Positions 23,108 through 35,439 of a stretch of DNA of 64,000 bases are shown here, piece by piece. The position numbers and the translations under genes are program-made. Where the stretch lies: contig BLAL01000053.1 in the NCBI GenBank assembly GCA_015698045.1, positions 250,501 through 314,500 on the forward strand, read 5' to 3'. The stretch is from Rhizophagus clarus (Eukaryota; Glomeromycota; Glomeromycetes; Glomerales; Glomeraceae). Numbering within the stretch: position 1 is the stretch's first letter; every line of letters starts with the position of its first letter. The notes under the pieces are model-generated. The model made no database searches and was not told where the DNA came from. It saw only the letters and a list, made by a program, of their open reading frames with translations.

Positions 23108-26106
23108 ATGGAGAAACATAAAAATTGCTATAGCGAAAAAGACTACAAACCATGGTGTAAAGAATGTGTTCCTGATTGCATAATTGGAAAATGGACTAGC
23201 GAAAATCCTCTTATAGATGAATTCATTAAGGATACTATTTATAGTGCAAAGTTAAACCACATTGATGATCATCCAGAATTTCTTGAATGGGTACCATATG
23301 ATAGATTTAATGATGTAAAAAAAATTGGTGAAGGTGGATTTGCAAAAGTATTCTCTGCAACATGGATTGATGGTCAAGCAAAATATATAAGACAAAATAA
23401 TGGAAATTGGGAGAAATTATGTTCAGAACCTATAAAAGTTGCTTTAAAAAGATTAAATGGATCACAAAATATGTCAGCTGAATATTTAAACGAGGTAATT
23501 TGTATAACAAATTTTGCATTCATAATTTTTTATTAATATTTTTATTTTTATTTTTTTTTTTTAATAATGACTAATTATTATTATTTAAAATCATTGATAG
23601 CTTAAAACGCATTGGAAATTAAATAAATATTATAGAAGTTTACTAAGATTTTATGGAATGACTAAAGATCCAGAAACAAAGGAATTTATTATGATTACAC
23701 GATTTGCAGATAAAGGAAATTTGAGATCTTATCTTTCAAGTAGTTTCAATAACACTTTATGGGAAAATAAATTAAATATTTTGATTAAATTAATATTAGA
23801 CCTTGAGTATTTACATAAATTAGGATATTTTCATAAAGATTTTCATAGTGGAAATATATTATTGATTGACGATTTGTCTTATATTTCTGATTTTGGATTG
23901 TCTGGATCATCAAATGAACAAAAATCAAATAATAAAATATGTGGAGTGTTGCCATATGTTGCTCCTGAAGTTTTGAATGGAAAACCGTATACATTGTCTT
24001 CTGATATTTACAGTTTTGGTGTAATTATGGCTGAATTATCATCTGGTAAACCACCTTTTCATAAACGGAAACATGATGTTAACTTGTTATTAGATATATG
24101 TAATGGACTTAGACCAGAATTTGGAGAGGGAACTCCTGAAATTTATAAAAAATTAGCTCATAAATGTATGAATGCTAATCCAAATCTAAGACCAACAGCA
24201 AGCAAATTATGGAGCATTTTAGATTTTTGGAGTGATTGTATTGAATATAATAAATATCAAGAAGATGAACTAGATGGTTATACGGGAAAAGAAATCAAAG
24301 CTATGTTTGACGAAGCTGATGAAAAAATACCTAATATTTCCATTTCATATGAAATTAATCCGGATGTCACCTATACTAGTAAAGTACTTACATCTGACGA
24401 TTCAATAAAACCTATTAATTCACCTACTATTGAATTTTCATACTTACAAGATGATGTACATCAAACAGAATCTGGGTTTAACAATTTAAATTTCTCTAAT
24501 GAAGATTCTATTCCAATCATAAACAGTCTCTCTGATAAAGTTTCCAATTCTTCTGGACTTTCAAGACATAATAGTCATCCTTCTGTCCCTTCAATAATCA
24601 ACAACCATAAAAGTTGTTATAATGAAAAAGAATACAAACCGTGGTGTAAGGAATGTGTTCCTGATTGCATAATTAAAGGATGGACTAGTGGAAATGTTAA
24701 AATTGATGAATTTATAAAGAATACTATTTATAATGCAAAATTTTACCGTGTTAATAATTACCCAGAATATCTTGAATGGGTACCATATGATAGATTTAGA
24801 GACGTAAATCAGATTGGTAAAGGTGGGTTTGCCAATGTATTCTCTGCAACATGGGTTGATGGTCAAGCAAAATATAAGAGAAACGATGATGGAAGTTGGA
24901 AAAAATTAAAATCTGAACATATAAAAGTTGCTTTAAAAAGGTTAAATGGATCACAGAATATATCAGATAAATATTTAGATGAGGTATTTTATGTATTTAA
25001 TTATGTATGTTTTTTTATTAATTATAATTTAATTAATATTTATTTACTTGCAAACTATAATGTAAATAATAGCTTAAAACACATTGGGAATTAAGTAAAA
25101 TTTATAAAAGTTTACTAGGATTTTATGGAATGACTAAAGATCCGAAAACCAATGAACTTATTATGATTACACAATTTGCAGAAAAAGGAGATTTGGGATC
25201 TTTTCTTTCAAAAAATTTCAATAAAATTTTATGGGAAGACAAATTAAATCTCTTGTTTAAATTAATTTTAGACCTTCAATATTTACATGATCGTGGATAT
25301 TTTCATAAAGATTTTCACAGTGGAAATATATTGCTAAGTGATGATTGGACTTATATTTCAGATTTTGGGCTGTCTGGACCGTCAGACGAACAAGAATCGG
25401 ATAGTAACCCATATGGAGTATTATCATATGCAGATCCAGAAGTTTTGAAAGGAAAACCATATACATTATCTTCTGATATTTACAGCTTTGGTGTAATTAT
25501 GGCTGAATTGTCATCTGGTAACCCACCTTTTCATGACAGAAAAAATGATCCTATGCTATCGATAGCAATATGCAGTGGAACCAGGCCGGAATTTGGAAAA
25601 GAAACTCCTGAAATTTATCGGAACTTAGCTTGCAGATGTATGGATACCAATCCAGAAAATAGACCAACTGCAAATGAATTATACAAAGAAATAAATTTTT
25701 GGCACGATTGTATTCATCAATATGATGAATATCGAGAAAAAGAGCGATTTGGCTACAAAGGAGAAAAGATTAAAGCTATGTTCGAGGAAGCTAATAAAGG
25801 AATACTGGATATTTCTTCTTCAAATGAGAATTCAAATGGAAATTCAAATGAGAATTCAAGTAAGAATTCAAATGAGAATTCAAATGAGAATTCAAATGAG
25901 AATAACCCAGGTATTTTATTAATAGATTTATTTATTTAACAAATATTAATCCTGCAATTACTAATTTTATTATTTTCTTAACAGAAGAATATGATGATGA
26001 AGGATTCATTATGTCTGAATCTGATTGGGATGAATCACCTTCAATAGATTCTGTTAATAATACAGTCCCCGGCGAAAGTAATGGCGGTGAGAATACCGCT
26101 TCTTAA
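23108..26106 (+). CDS. Two-kinase (tandem TKL-like) protein
   Basis: Four exons (23108-23494, 23601-24983, 25073-25910, 25985-26106) give about 909 residues. Exon 1 encodes a Cys block (KPWCKECVPDC), WTSEN, VPYDRF, loop GEGGFAKVFSATW and VALKRL. Exon 2 encodes the first C-lobe (HKDFHSGN, SDFGLSG, VAPEVL), a linker, and then a second N-lobe (GKGGFANVFSATW). Exon 3 encodes the second C-lobe with HKDFHSGN, DFG and ADPE in place of APE, then an asparagine/serine-rich repeat. Exon 4 encodes an acidic tail. Introns 1 and 2 sit at the same phase-0 site as in the 5124 gene. HKD replaces HRD in both domains. The arrangement is a head-to-tail gene duplication fused by loss of the intervening stop and promoter. 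The last 14 codons derive from a transposon end (see 26063). Confidence 0.8.
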
Positions 26107-26997
26107 TTTGGTTATAACTTCATTACTACCTTGATTAAATCATTACTTATTATACCAAATTGAACAGTGATATGCTCATTTAAAAAGCAATAAAAAAAAA
26201 GTAATTTCAAATACTGACATTATTCCTGTTTTATTACCCACAATAGCTTCTATTACAATAAATTCTACTTATGAGGCTGGTAACTTTTTCATGAAACAAA
26301 TTTTTAGGAAATTTCTAATTGAACTGGAAATTTTTGCATTCGTATAAAACAATGTATCCCTTTCTTACAAAAAATGCCAAAATTCTGAATATTTTTATTC
26401 AAAGTGTCGCACTAAACTTATATCATAAAAATTACTGCCAGAATCGAAATGATCATCATTTCACATTTTTTTAATTTTCATCATGAAAACTTTGAAATAT
26501 GTGTATTTTTGACTAATCAAACGTTTTTTTAGACCATTGGTGAGCTTTTTATTATGATGATATAAAATAATTATATCCATGATATTTAAGGTGGTATGAA
26601 AATTTTTCTTTCAATAATGATTTTTTTTTTGTTCATTTTAAAGCCCAGATCTCAAATCCCAATGAAAATTTTTGTTTGTTTTTGATGCAGTATATTAAGA
26701 AAATGGTAATGCAAAAAAGGAAAAAAAATCTATTTCTCAATTTATTTAGAAAGGAGTGAAATAATTTCGAAAATAACATAGTTATTGATAGCAAGGTTAT
26801 TAACGATAATAGCACTCAAAATCAAATTGAAGCATGTTTTGATACAGATAGAGGTCAAACCCAATATTTATTAAATAATAAAATATATGTATTTTTGACT
26901 CCTCTTTCTGAAAATAAAAAAAAAATTTCATAACTTCATTATAAAATTTATGCGTTATATTAAAAAAACTGACCGCCATTACTTTCACCGGGGACTG
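26063..26997. mobile_element. 935-bp TA-flanked DNA transposon (non-autonomous)
   Basis: The ends read CAGTCCCCGGCGAAAGTAAT on the left and the complement of CAGTCCCCGGTGAAAGTAAT on the right. The terminal inverted repeats are 29 bp with two mismatches. Both sides are flanked by TA, as for Tc1/mariner-type insertions. No transposase is encoded inside; short frames at 26633-26815 and 26800-27006 are not convincing. The left end lies inside the final exon of the two-kinase gene and supplies its stop codon. Confidence 0.75.
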
Positions 26998-29271
26998 TAT
27001 TATCAAATAAAAAAAATTGTAGATAGATGAAATGGATTAACATTTCTTTCAACATCTTTTAAATAGATTTTATTACTCCAAACTAATGAGTAAATCAATC
27101 TCTTTAATAAAATAATGAAAAAATAATTCGTTAAAATCAGTAGTGATGACATTATATTTTAAATTTTATGGTTTTGTATTTATTCTATTTTTAATAAATC
27201 GATATTTATATTTTTTATATACATAGATCAAATTTGTCACATATCATTCCTACTTTGTAAAGAAACATAAGAAAATAATTTTTTTTTCTTGCTATTATGC
27301 AAAAAAATTATATACTGTAAATTTCACATAAAAGTAGTCACATGAATATAAAAACACATATCTAAATAAATAAACGATTAATTATAGGTGAAACAAATAT
27401 ATTCCCTAAATAAAAAATTTTTCTGCAGGATATTTTGAGGATTATTCCAAATACAAGTTTGAATTGTTATGATATTTTTCACTTAATACATAAAATTTTC
27501 AATTTTCGTAAAATAAATTCAAAGATATTTTTACACTACATTAGAAATCCAATTTGCTGATATTTCGAGTCTAACACAAAATCAAAGTTAATCAAATAGA
27601 AGATTTTTAAACTAATGGACAATATACATCTTAGCGTTGGGACTTAGGAGAAGCAATAAGTAAATACAAAATTAAGTTGTTTCTTTTCCTCAGAATCATA
27701 ATTGTGACAAATTATTAAAATATATTTTATGTAACAGTTACTGAGACGAAAAATTAATGAATCGCTAAAATAACGAAGGATCTAAAGTCAGTTTTCTTAA
27801 TAAGTTATTAACTGCATTATACTATTTGACCAAACTAAATAGGCTAGGTAAAATCAGCTATTCTCTTGAAGCGAGAATAATCAATAATATTTATAATGCC
27901 GGTTAACAAATAGGAAAGGGGAAAACAATAATAAAATTAGACGTACTCCTTTTTTGAACAAAAATTTATCATCTATTTTAAAATATACTGATTCACATAT
28001 CACATCTAACTTTTGAAGAATATTATCTTAAAATATATCTTCATATTTAGGAAATTACGAAACTATATTGCTAAGAAACAGAAGATATGCTTGAACCTAA
28101 ATTTCATAAGCATTGTTGGAGATCAAAAAAGATTGGATAAACAATAAAAACAAAATTAAGCGCATCAAACAAGTGAAAATGAAGAAAGTAATATTAGTAC
28201 AAGCAGTTCAATTGCTTCATTGAAACTTTCTCTACTTTTCTTTAAATAAATAGCTTGACCAATTAACAAGTGTCTAATGAGCTCTAATGAGGATGAACCA
28301 AATAATGTTACCGTTTTCTAGAAAGATATTTGATCCTCACAAGTGAAGTGTTGCAAAATGCTTTTCGAATGTTATATAACCTGATGTTATAATTACAACA
28401 ACCTCGACGTCCAGCAATGAAATCATTATTATACTTTTGACACTCTTTTGACTTATAATTTGTAAATTATTTCTTAGAGTTCAAACCTCAAACACGAAAA
28501 TATCTACTGATCAATCAATTTTATAGCAACTTTTTGTGACAAATTCGTGAATTTGTTATAAATAATATTTATTATTTGTTAATATTAAAACACCATCAAT
28601 AATTAAGTGATTACGGAAAAGAGAAGGACAATAAAATAACTATAAGTATTTTACATTACTATTTTTTATATATTACTTTCGTTAAATATCGAGTTTATTA
28701 CTTTAAACAACGAACTAAACATAATATATAATACAAGTTATAAATATTATTTACAATACCTTATATTATATATGTTGTAAAATTTTTTTTTCGTCTACTT
28801 ACTGATAGTACACGAGTATTTTTTTTGTATGATATTAACGTTAATAAATAAAACGGAAAAAATATATATTTGTATTTTTTTAAGCTATAAACACAAAGAA
28901 AACGGTCAAAAAATAAAATATCGTTGCGTTCGAAGGAAAATTTGTCTGAAAATAAAAAAAAAAAGAATTATCCTCACAATTTTTGCAATCCAGAAACTTT
29001 CTTAGTTCATTTATTTTCGCTATTAATTTAACGTCATAATCAAGTAAAATCAAAAAAGGGTATTATTTGATACTTAAAAAAGATACGTATTACGTAATAC
29101 AAATGATTACAAGATTATTGTGCATAGTTTTCTTTCTTATCATGAAATTTCTTCAGAAGACCCTTTAATTGGGTCCTTCATTTAAAGTTATAGTATCATC
29201 TCTTAAATGTTTTCCTACCGTTTCTTTTCAAGAACAAAAACAAATCATTTTTAAATAAAGCAACTAGTGGA
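26998..29271. other. AT-rich spacer, with a diverged duplicate of the flank at 48.2 kb
   Basis: No gene is recognised in 26998-29060. From about 29060 to 29260 the sequence resembles about 48215-48410, downstream of the kinase at 46680; shared phrases include GAAGAC...TTTAATTGG and CATCTCTTAAATGTTT. This suggests that the two kinase loci were duplicated with their 3' flanks and that roughly 2 kb was later added here. Confidence 0.5.
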
Positions 29272-29532
29272 TTGAATGTTTATTTATCTGAAAATGATAA
29301 TTTTAACTTTCAAACATCTTATTATCGAGTTTCTTCACGTGAAATATTCCAGGTTGAAAAAGTAATTATTTCTAATACGTTAGAAATCAAAGATGATAAA
29401 GGTCGAGAGGCAGATTATAAAAATGAAGATTATAAAGATCGTATGAGTAAGATATCTCTTGTTCACAGATTGACCACTAAGTTTTTTGGCGGGGAAAAGG
29501 CCAAATCACCAAAAGACGAAGATGAATGGTGA
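29272..29532 (+). CDS. Hypothetical small acidic/basic protein or terminal exon
   Basis: This is an 86-codon open frame. The C-terminus is charged and ends in SPKDEDEW; the middle contains SLVHRLTTKFFGGEK. Codon use is richer than in neighbouring spacer. It could be the last exon of a longer gene, since an AG acceptor lies just upstream, but no upstream exon was identified. No family is recognised. Confidence 0.35.
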   Translation: MNVYLSENDNFNFQTSYYRVSSREIFQVEKVIISNTLEIKDDKGREADYKNEDYKDRMSKISLVHRLTTKFFGGEKAKSPKDEDEW

Positions 29533-30049
29533 GATCCATTTTTCGAGAATTAGGTGTTGAATGTTGAAACAGAAGCAGAAGATAAAGAAGAATAGTAACT
29601 ATATTAAATGTTAGGCAAATTATTGAATTTATTCATAATTTATTATTAAAATATCGATGAATAGTAATATATCAAATATATCTTTTTTTTAAAAAAATTT
29701 TAAATATTTTACTTGTTTTGATTATCAAAAAATATAAATAAATATATTATTTAAATTTAAACTTATGAATAAAAATTTTAGTAACGATATAAAAAAAGTA
29801 AATAAATTTATAAATTCTGTAATGAAGCTATTAGATAATATTGGAGATAAAAGGTTTCATTGTTCACCTCCAAATATTAACTTATTGTGTATGGGTACCC
29901 TTACATCGCTTTTATCGCATTTTAAAACTGAAATGAATATATTCAAAACGAAAAGTTTTATTTATTTTTGATTCTAATAATTTACGTTAAGAGTTTCTAA
30001 CTGAAGATGATAATATCCCAATAAATAAATATGTGAAAAAATATAAATA
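29533..30049. other. Spacer, doubtful 68-codon frame
   Basis: A plus-strand frame at 29765-29971 (MNKNFSNDIKKVNKF) is AT-rich and without known motifs. The rest is the 3' flank of the minus-strand dehydrogenase gene ending at 30050. Confidence 0.4.
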
Positions 30050-31335
30050 TTATTTATTCGAATTTTCAACTCCTTTAGCAAATTTCATTTGCTCGAAATC
30101 TTTCATCATTATTGCAGGTACGGCAAAGTTTGATTTATCAAGAAAAGTAATTTCACCTTTGATTATAACAGAAATTTCTCCTAACAATAATTAATTAATT
30201 AATTAATTATCACAAATATTAAAGATCATAACATCTAAATAGATTTAAAAATGCCTTTACCATTATAAGCTGGATTTGTAAAAAATTTAAAGAATACATC
30301 AACTACTTGATTTATATCTAACCACTGACTATCAGGGATTGTATGAGCTATATCTTTTATTAGAGGCGTATCTAAATAAAAGGAAAGGCTTAAATAATGT
30401 TTAAAATGAAAGTCATAAGATAAACCATCCTTAAAGATTTACTTACTCACTGGTCCTGGTGCAACAGCATTAACGCGAATATTTAGCGGAGGTGAAGTTT
30501 TCGCAACGGAAATTGATAAACCATTTACACCAAATTTAGATGCGGAATAGTATGGAGCATGGGGAGAAACGTAGAGACCGCTAATTGATGATGTATTAAC
30601 AATTACCCCTCCATCTTTTCCATTTTGTTTTAAAAATTTAATTCCAAGTTTCGTTCCGTTAAGTACACCTTTTAAATTCACATCGATAATTCTCAATGCA
30701 TGTGGGGCTATAAAAAGGGAAAATTTAATTATTTGTCAAAAAAAAAAAAAAAAAAATAAAAAGTAATTTTTAAATTGACCATTACGTACGTTCTTCTGAA
30801 TCGTCAAACATGTAACCTCCATCCGCGAATATACCAGCATTGTTTACTACAATCTAGTAATAAAACTATTTAATATATCATCCAATAAAAATCAATCAAT
30901 CGATAAATAAATAAAATTTTGTTTTTTTTTTTTTACATCGATACGGCCGAAAATTTGTACTGTTTTCTTGAACGCAGTCAAATATTCATTCCAATTAACT
31001 ACGTCTACATGTTCATAAATAGCAACTTGATCCGTTTTCCTATTTGTTAGAAGATTAACAAATTTGTGTTAGGTTAATGTTACGCCGTATTTACGTCGTT
31101 CATATTTAGTATCACAAACATTACCCAGAATTAAGTTCTTCTGCAAACTTTTTTCCTAGGTCATCTTGAATATCAGCGATAACGACTTTCGCACTTTTTT
31201 ATTTTTTAAAAAAAAAATTTAATTAAAAAATAAAACATTTAAGTTTATGAAAAAAAGTTTATATAAATTGCTTACCCTTCTTTAACTAAACGAGTTGCTA
31301 TAGCTTTCCCTATTCCGGAAGCTGCACCTAAAAGA

Positions 31336-31366
<31 letters not shown>

Positions 31367-31499
31367 AAATAATAAAAAAAAAAAAATAAAATAAAATAAA
31401 ATAAATAATTTAAAAACGAAATTTATTTAGTCACATATTTGAATTTTATAATTTACCAGATACGAATGCAACTTTTCCTTCAACTGAAGTAAAAGACAT
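30050..31499 (-). CDS. Short-chain dehydrogenase/reductase (classical SDR)
   Basis: Eight exons on the minus strand give 277 residues: 31499-31457, 31327-31276, 31193-31125, 31039-30937, 30853-30790, 30707-30447, 30371-30261 and 30180-30050. All phases match. Motifs in order are the Rossmann loop SGAASGIGKA near residue 14, NNAG near residue 92, the catalytic serine in NTSSISG, the YYSASKFG active-site Tyr-Lys pair, and VAPGPVNTPL after the fold core. Length and motifs fit NAD(P)-dependent classical SDRs such as 15-hydroxyprostaglandin-dehydrogenase-like enzymes, but the substrate cannot be assigned. Exon 6 has two candidate donors; GTAAGT at 30446 keeps the frame. No targeting peptide is obvious. 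Confidence 0.85.
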
Positions 31500-31734
31500 T
31501 ATTAAATTTTTTTTTTTTTTAAAAAAAAATTCGATGATTATTTATAATTAAATCCTGTACAACTTCAAAATCAGGAAATCCTGAAAATAAAGTTAACAAC
31601 GTGCTTCGTTGCACCCCATCCGTCCAATCAACAAAAGATCTAACCTTACACTTCATGTCTCAAGCCTATAGGTTAGAGTGAACCATGGTTCACATCTAAT
31701 GTCCGCATAATAGGTGGACGAAACGGAACTACTA

Positions 31735-31880
31735 CGAAAACCCGACGATCAGATCCCGTCCTAATACATGCCCGACGTTCAAAATCCCGACAAATCAAAA
31801 TCCTGAAATTTCAAAATCCCGAAACTTCATTATTCCCGATATTCATTATCCCGACGCTCAATATCCCGACATTATTAACT
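31735..31880. repeat. Degenerate ATCCCGA motif island
   Basis: ATCCCGA or CCCGACG appears about every 12-20 bases, separated by variable TTCAAA or TTCATT phrases. There is no coding potential. Islands of the same style with other keywords occur elsewhere in the window. Confidence 0.6.
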
Positions 31881-33231
31881 TTATTTTGATTTTATATTAT
31901 CACATTTTTTATAAACAATAATTTATTAAAATTAAAAATTTTGATAATACTTCGCAAAAATCAATGTATTTATTATTGTAATTAATAGTTTTTATTAATA
32001 CTTCGCAAAATTAGAATAATGTTTTTACTTTTATTATTATATAAATTAACTAGGGTCCTTTTAGTACAGTTAGTGAGCTTAGTTTAAATATTGTTAAACC
32101 TTGGTCTGAGTCCTTGGCAAGTTTTCATTGCTAATTAATATCATGGTCTACATTTATTCTATTCGCAAAAAAAAGTTGCGAACCATTTTTATACACATAA
32201 AAATGTTTTTTCCACCATTTTTTAATTATATCGATAAAAAACGTTGTGAAACAGTTTTTAAATTAATTAAAAACATTGCAAACCGTTTTTTAATTATGAA
32301 TTACAGATATTTGCAAAAAGAATGGACCACGCAATTCATTTTTGACTGCGTATGACATTTTCATACGCATTCATATGCAGGTCAAGTTATTGTGAGTGAG
32401 TACACTGTTCATAAATTTAAGTTGATAGAACTGTTGTGCGTATAACAGCGGATTGCATATGGAAGATTCAGTAATGAATTTCAGATATTACCATGTGTAT
32501 GACTGCGTATGAAATTTTTCATATGTAGTCAAAAACAAATTGCGTGGTCTATTCTTTTTGCAAATAGCTGTAATAAAAAAACGTTACATGCAATGTTTTT
32601 TCTCCATTAATTAAAAAACGTTGTGAAATGTTTTCTATATGGATTCAACGGGAAAAATGTTTTCGCAACATGTTTAACGACTATTAATAAAAAGCATTGC
32701 GAAATGTTTTTTTATTTATGAATTAAATGAAAATAGCAACATTTTTTACCTTATAATGAAAAAATGTTGTAAAAAACATTTTTATTAATAATTTATCGAA
32801 TTTCATTGTGAAAATATTAATGTTACTGCGGATTTTATTCAACTCAGTCTAATCAAAACATTATTAATACGTAGATAAAGAAATCTAATTTAAAGATAAA
32901 CATAACTAAAAAAAAAATGTCATATTTAGATTACCCCGTATAAATAATTTTGAATTGTGCAAAGCGTGATCTGATCAGTGCCTGATCTATTAAGGCAAAT
33001 CCATGTTGATTGGTAACTGAAGTTTTACCAATATTAATAAGTAATAGGCAATTACAACATTGTATGGTCACCATGATAGTGGTTGTATTAATGTAGTATT
33101 TATTACTGAAACTGATTTGACGTTAACAACTCAAAAAATCCGGTGATTATGAAGACTGTTTTTATCAGTTCAGTTTTTTTTTACGGCTTATTTATTTTTT
33201 TATAATTTTTTTTTCATCCCAATATATATTT
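31881..33231. repeat. AT-rich spacer with palindromic AACGTTGTGAAA-type phrases
   Basis: Between about 32155 and 32800 phrases such as AAAAACGTTGTGAAA, AACATTGC and GCATTGCGAAATG recur with inversions, interrupted by the inverted-repeat element at 32304-32570. A phrase near 32965-33040 (TGCCTGATCTATT, CATGTTG) has a weak counterpart near 22430-22490. No gene was found. Confidence 0.45.
32304..32570. mobile_element. 267-bp MITE with TA flanks
   Basis: The ends are CAGATATTTGCAAAAAGAAT on the left and the complement of CAGCTATTTGCAAAAAGAAT on the right. The inverted match continues, with interruptions, for nearly 60 bp per side. TA precedes 32304 and follows 32570. The interior is noncoding. 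This fits a mariner-type miniature element. Confidence 0.7.
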
Positions 33232-35439
33232 TTGGTTCTTTTATTTATTTTTCTATGTAGTAACAGTTTTTTTAGTAATTGTAAAGGAAAAGGAAATGCG
33301 AAAGAAAAGGGAAGTTCAATGGAAAAAAAGAAATACAAAGAAAAGTTCAAAGAATTGGGCGTGGAATTTCGGCAAGTAAGGCAAAGAATTTTTATTTTAA
33401 AGGATATTACTGACTGTTCATTTTTCTTTTTTTTTCAGACAGTTTTTGAGTATTTGGGCGTAGATATCGACAGGTAAAAAAAAAAATTGGTTTTTTCAAT
33501 TTTTATATTTTAACGAATATTGCTAATTGTTCGTATTTTTTCCTTTTTCTAAAAAAAAGTATTTTTTTTTTTTTTAAAGTAAGGTTACATTATATGCTTA
33601 TATGTTATTTAAGAACATTAATACTTGGTCCTCCTTTAATCGACTTTACTACAGAATTGCGGAATTGCAAAGTACATTTACACCATTATGCGCATTTTTT
33701 TATCCAAATAAATTAATGATTATGACTCTTTCCTTCTTCTCCCTTTTCTTTTTTTCCTCTCACCCTTTTCTTTTTCCCATCCACCTTTCTCTTTCCTTCA
33801 CGCATTCCCTTTCCCTAATGTATCCTTTCATTCTTTCCCTTCTCCATTAGTTTCACATTAATAGAATATACCTATTTTTGGATAACGGTAACTATTGTAT
33901 TTTATTTTTAATTTAATTTTAAAAAAATCTTTTTAACATTTTCTACTTTATGGATTTCTGACTCTTATGTCAATTCCCATGTATAAGTGTGCAAACGTGT
34001 GAATATGTGAGGAGGTTTTTACTGTTATTTAAAACCAATTTTTTTAACGAAACGGTACTAATATTTTGCTTTTTTCTTTTTTTTAGATGGTTGATGCGAC
34101 TTTAGAGTTTAGATCTTTAAAAGCATGAGCTTTTATATATATTGGCAAGTAAAAAAAGATTTTATTTTTATTTTCTTTTTTATTTTAACAAACATTACTA
34201 AATGTTTGTTTTATTTTATTTCCTTTTTTTAGGGTATTGTATTGAAAAAAATAATCGTGAAATTATTGTGGTCACGCGTGGAATACAAACAAGTAAAAAA
34301 AATTATTTTTTTTATTTAATTTAACGAACATTACCAACTCTTCGTTTATCCAATTTTTAGACCGTTTTCTCAAGTCCCTTCAGGTATGGGAAGTCAGAAA
34401 GTAAAAAATGTCTTTTTATTTATACATATAATAATTTTTTGTTTTTTTTGTTGTTTTCATTTTTTAGGCATGCGGATAATGTCCTATATGATTTATATCC
34501 TGAATAAAATAAAGAAAACCTCTAAAGGTGAGTATTGGTTTTTTTTTTTGGAGAAATTTTTTTAACAAAATGATTATTAACATTCGTATTTTTTTTAGGT
34601 GGTTGGTGAATATTAAAAAAAAAACTTTCTTTTTAAACAACAGGTAAATATTGACTTTTACATAAAATAAAATTGTTCTTTTTTTAATAAAACAATCATT
34701 AACCAATTAGCATTTTGTTATTTTCTTTTTACTTTAGGTGGCTAGATTTCCTTAAATATGGATTTCAGTAAGTATTAAAATGGTGTGTTAATAAACTATT
34801 TCTTTTATCGAAACATTTCTAATTTTTCATTTTTTTTTCATTTGTAAATTCAGATTTTATAAGTACTAAGAATAAAAACGTTGAGTTTCATAACCCCTGT
34901 TGCGAAACTTTATTTTTCTTAAAATGGAAACATTAATTAATATTTCTTTTAAATTCTAGCTTCAAATATAGGGGTTGAATCCTAAGTAAATTACAAGTTA
35001 ATTTCACAACTTCATTTTGTTTTTAATTTATTTTTTTTATTAGAAACATTTTTAACATTTTTTTTTGTTTTCCTATAGGATCTGGAAGTTATTGGAATTC
35101 AGAAATAGCAAGTTTCTTTGTGAGCTTTCCATATATTATATTTTTAATAGAAATATTAAATATGCCGGTTATCACTCTTTTTTTACAGGTCTGGCCATTG
35201 GTTCCAGAATTTTCTGGTTCATTATAAATTAGTAGATTTTTGTAATGGTTTTTTGTGGACATATTTGTATGATGAACAAGATAATGAATATATTGAGCGA
35301 ACCAATCTCCTGGAGTATCAAAGTTTGGGAAATGGTAAGTTTCTTTGTAAAACTACCATTCTTTATTTATTTTTTTTTTACAGAAACATTAATATTTTTT
35401 TTTTTTTTCGTAGATTTGATAGGTTTGATTAAAACTTAA
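33232..35439 (+). CDS. Candidate micro-exon gene, 12 exons, about 231 residues
   Basis: A consistent frame joins 33232-33375, 33439-33473, 33851-33887, 34113-34148, 34233-34292, 34361-34400, 34468-34531, 34599-34643, 34738-34767, 35079-35111, 35189-35334 and 35414-35439. Ten of the 12 exons are 26-64 nt. Most introns share a GTAAAAA-type donor, a T-rich body, an AACATTACTAA-like branch region and TTTTTTAG. The start MVLLFIFLCSNSFF is hydrophobic like a short signal peptide. Exon 11 is open for 48 codons (SGHWFQNFLVHYKL...), the best coding evidence. Two further tiny blocks (34854-34862 and 34972-34985) were left out because they break the frame. I chose splice sites partly to stay open, so the exact model is uncertain; the tandem intron structure is plainly visible. 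No family is recognised. Confidence 0.45.
33730..33850 (+). repeat. Long pyrimidine tract inside an intron of the micro-exon gene
   Basis: About 120 bases are almost all C and T, with phrases such as CCTTTTCTTTTTCC, ending in CATTAG just before the exon at 33851. A similar tract follows the plus-strand micro-exon array at 56.4-57.0 kb. Confidence 0.6.

Noticed and set aside
31193-31276. Apparent frameshift at SDR exon 2/3 junction
   Set aside because: Recounting the donor shows that exon 2 ends in GG before GTAAGC, so the phase is 2 and the frame is intact.
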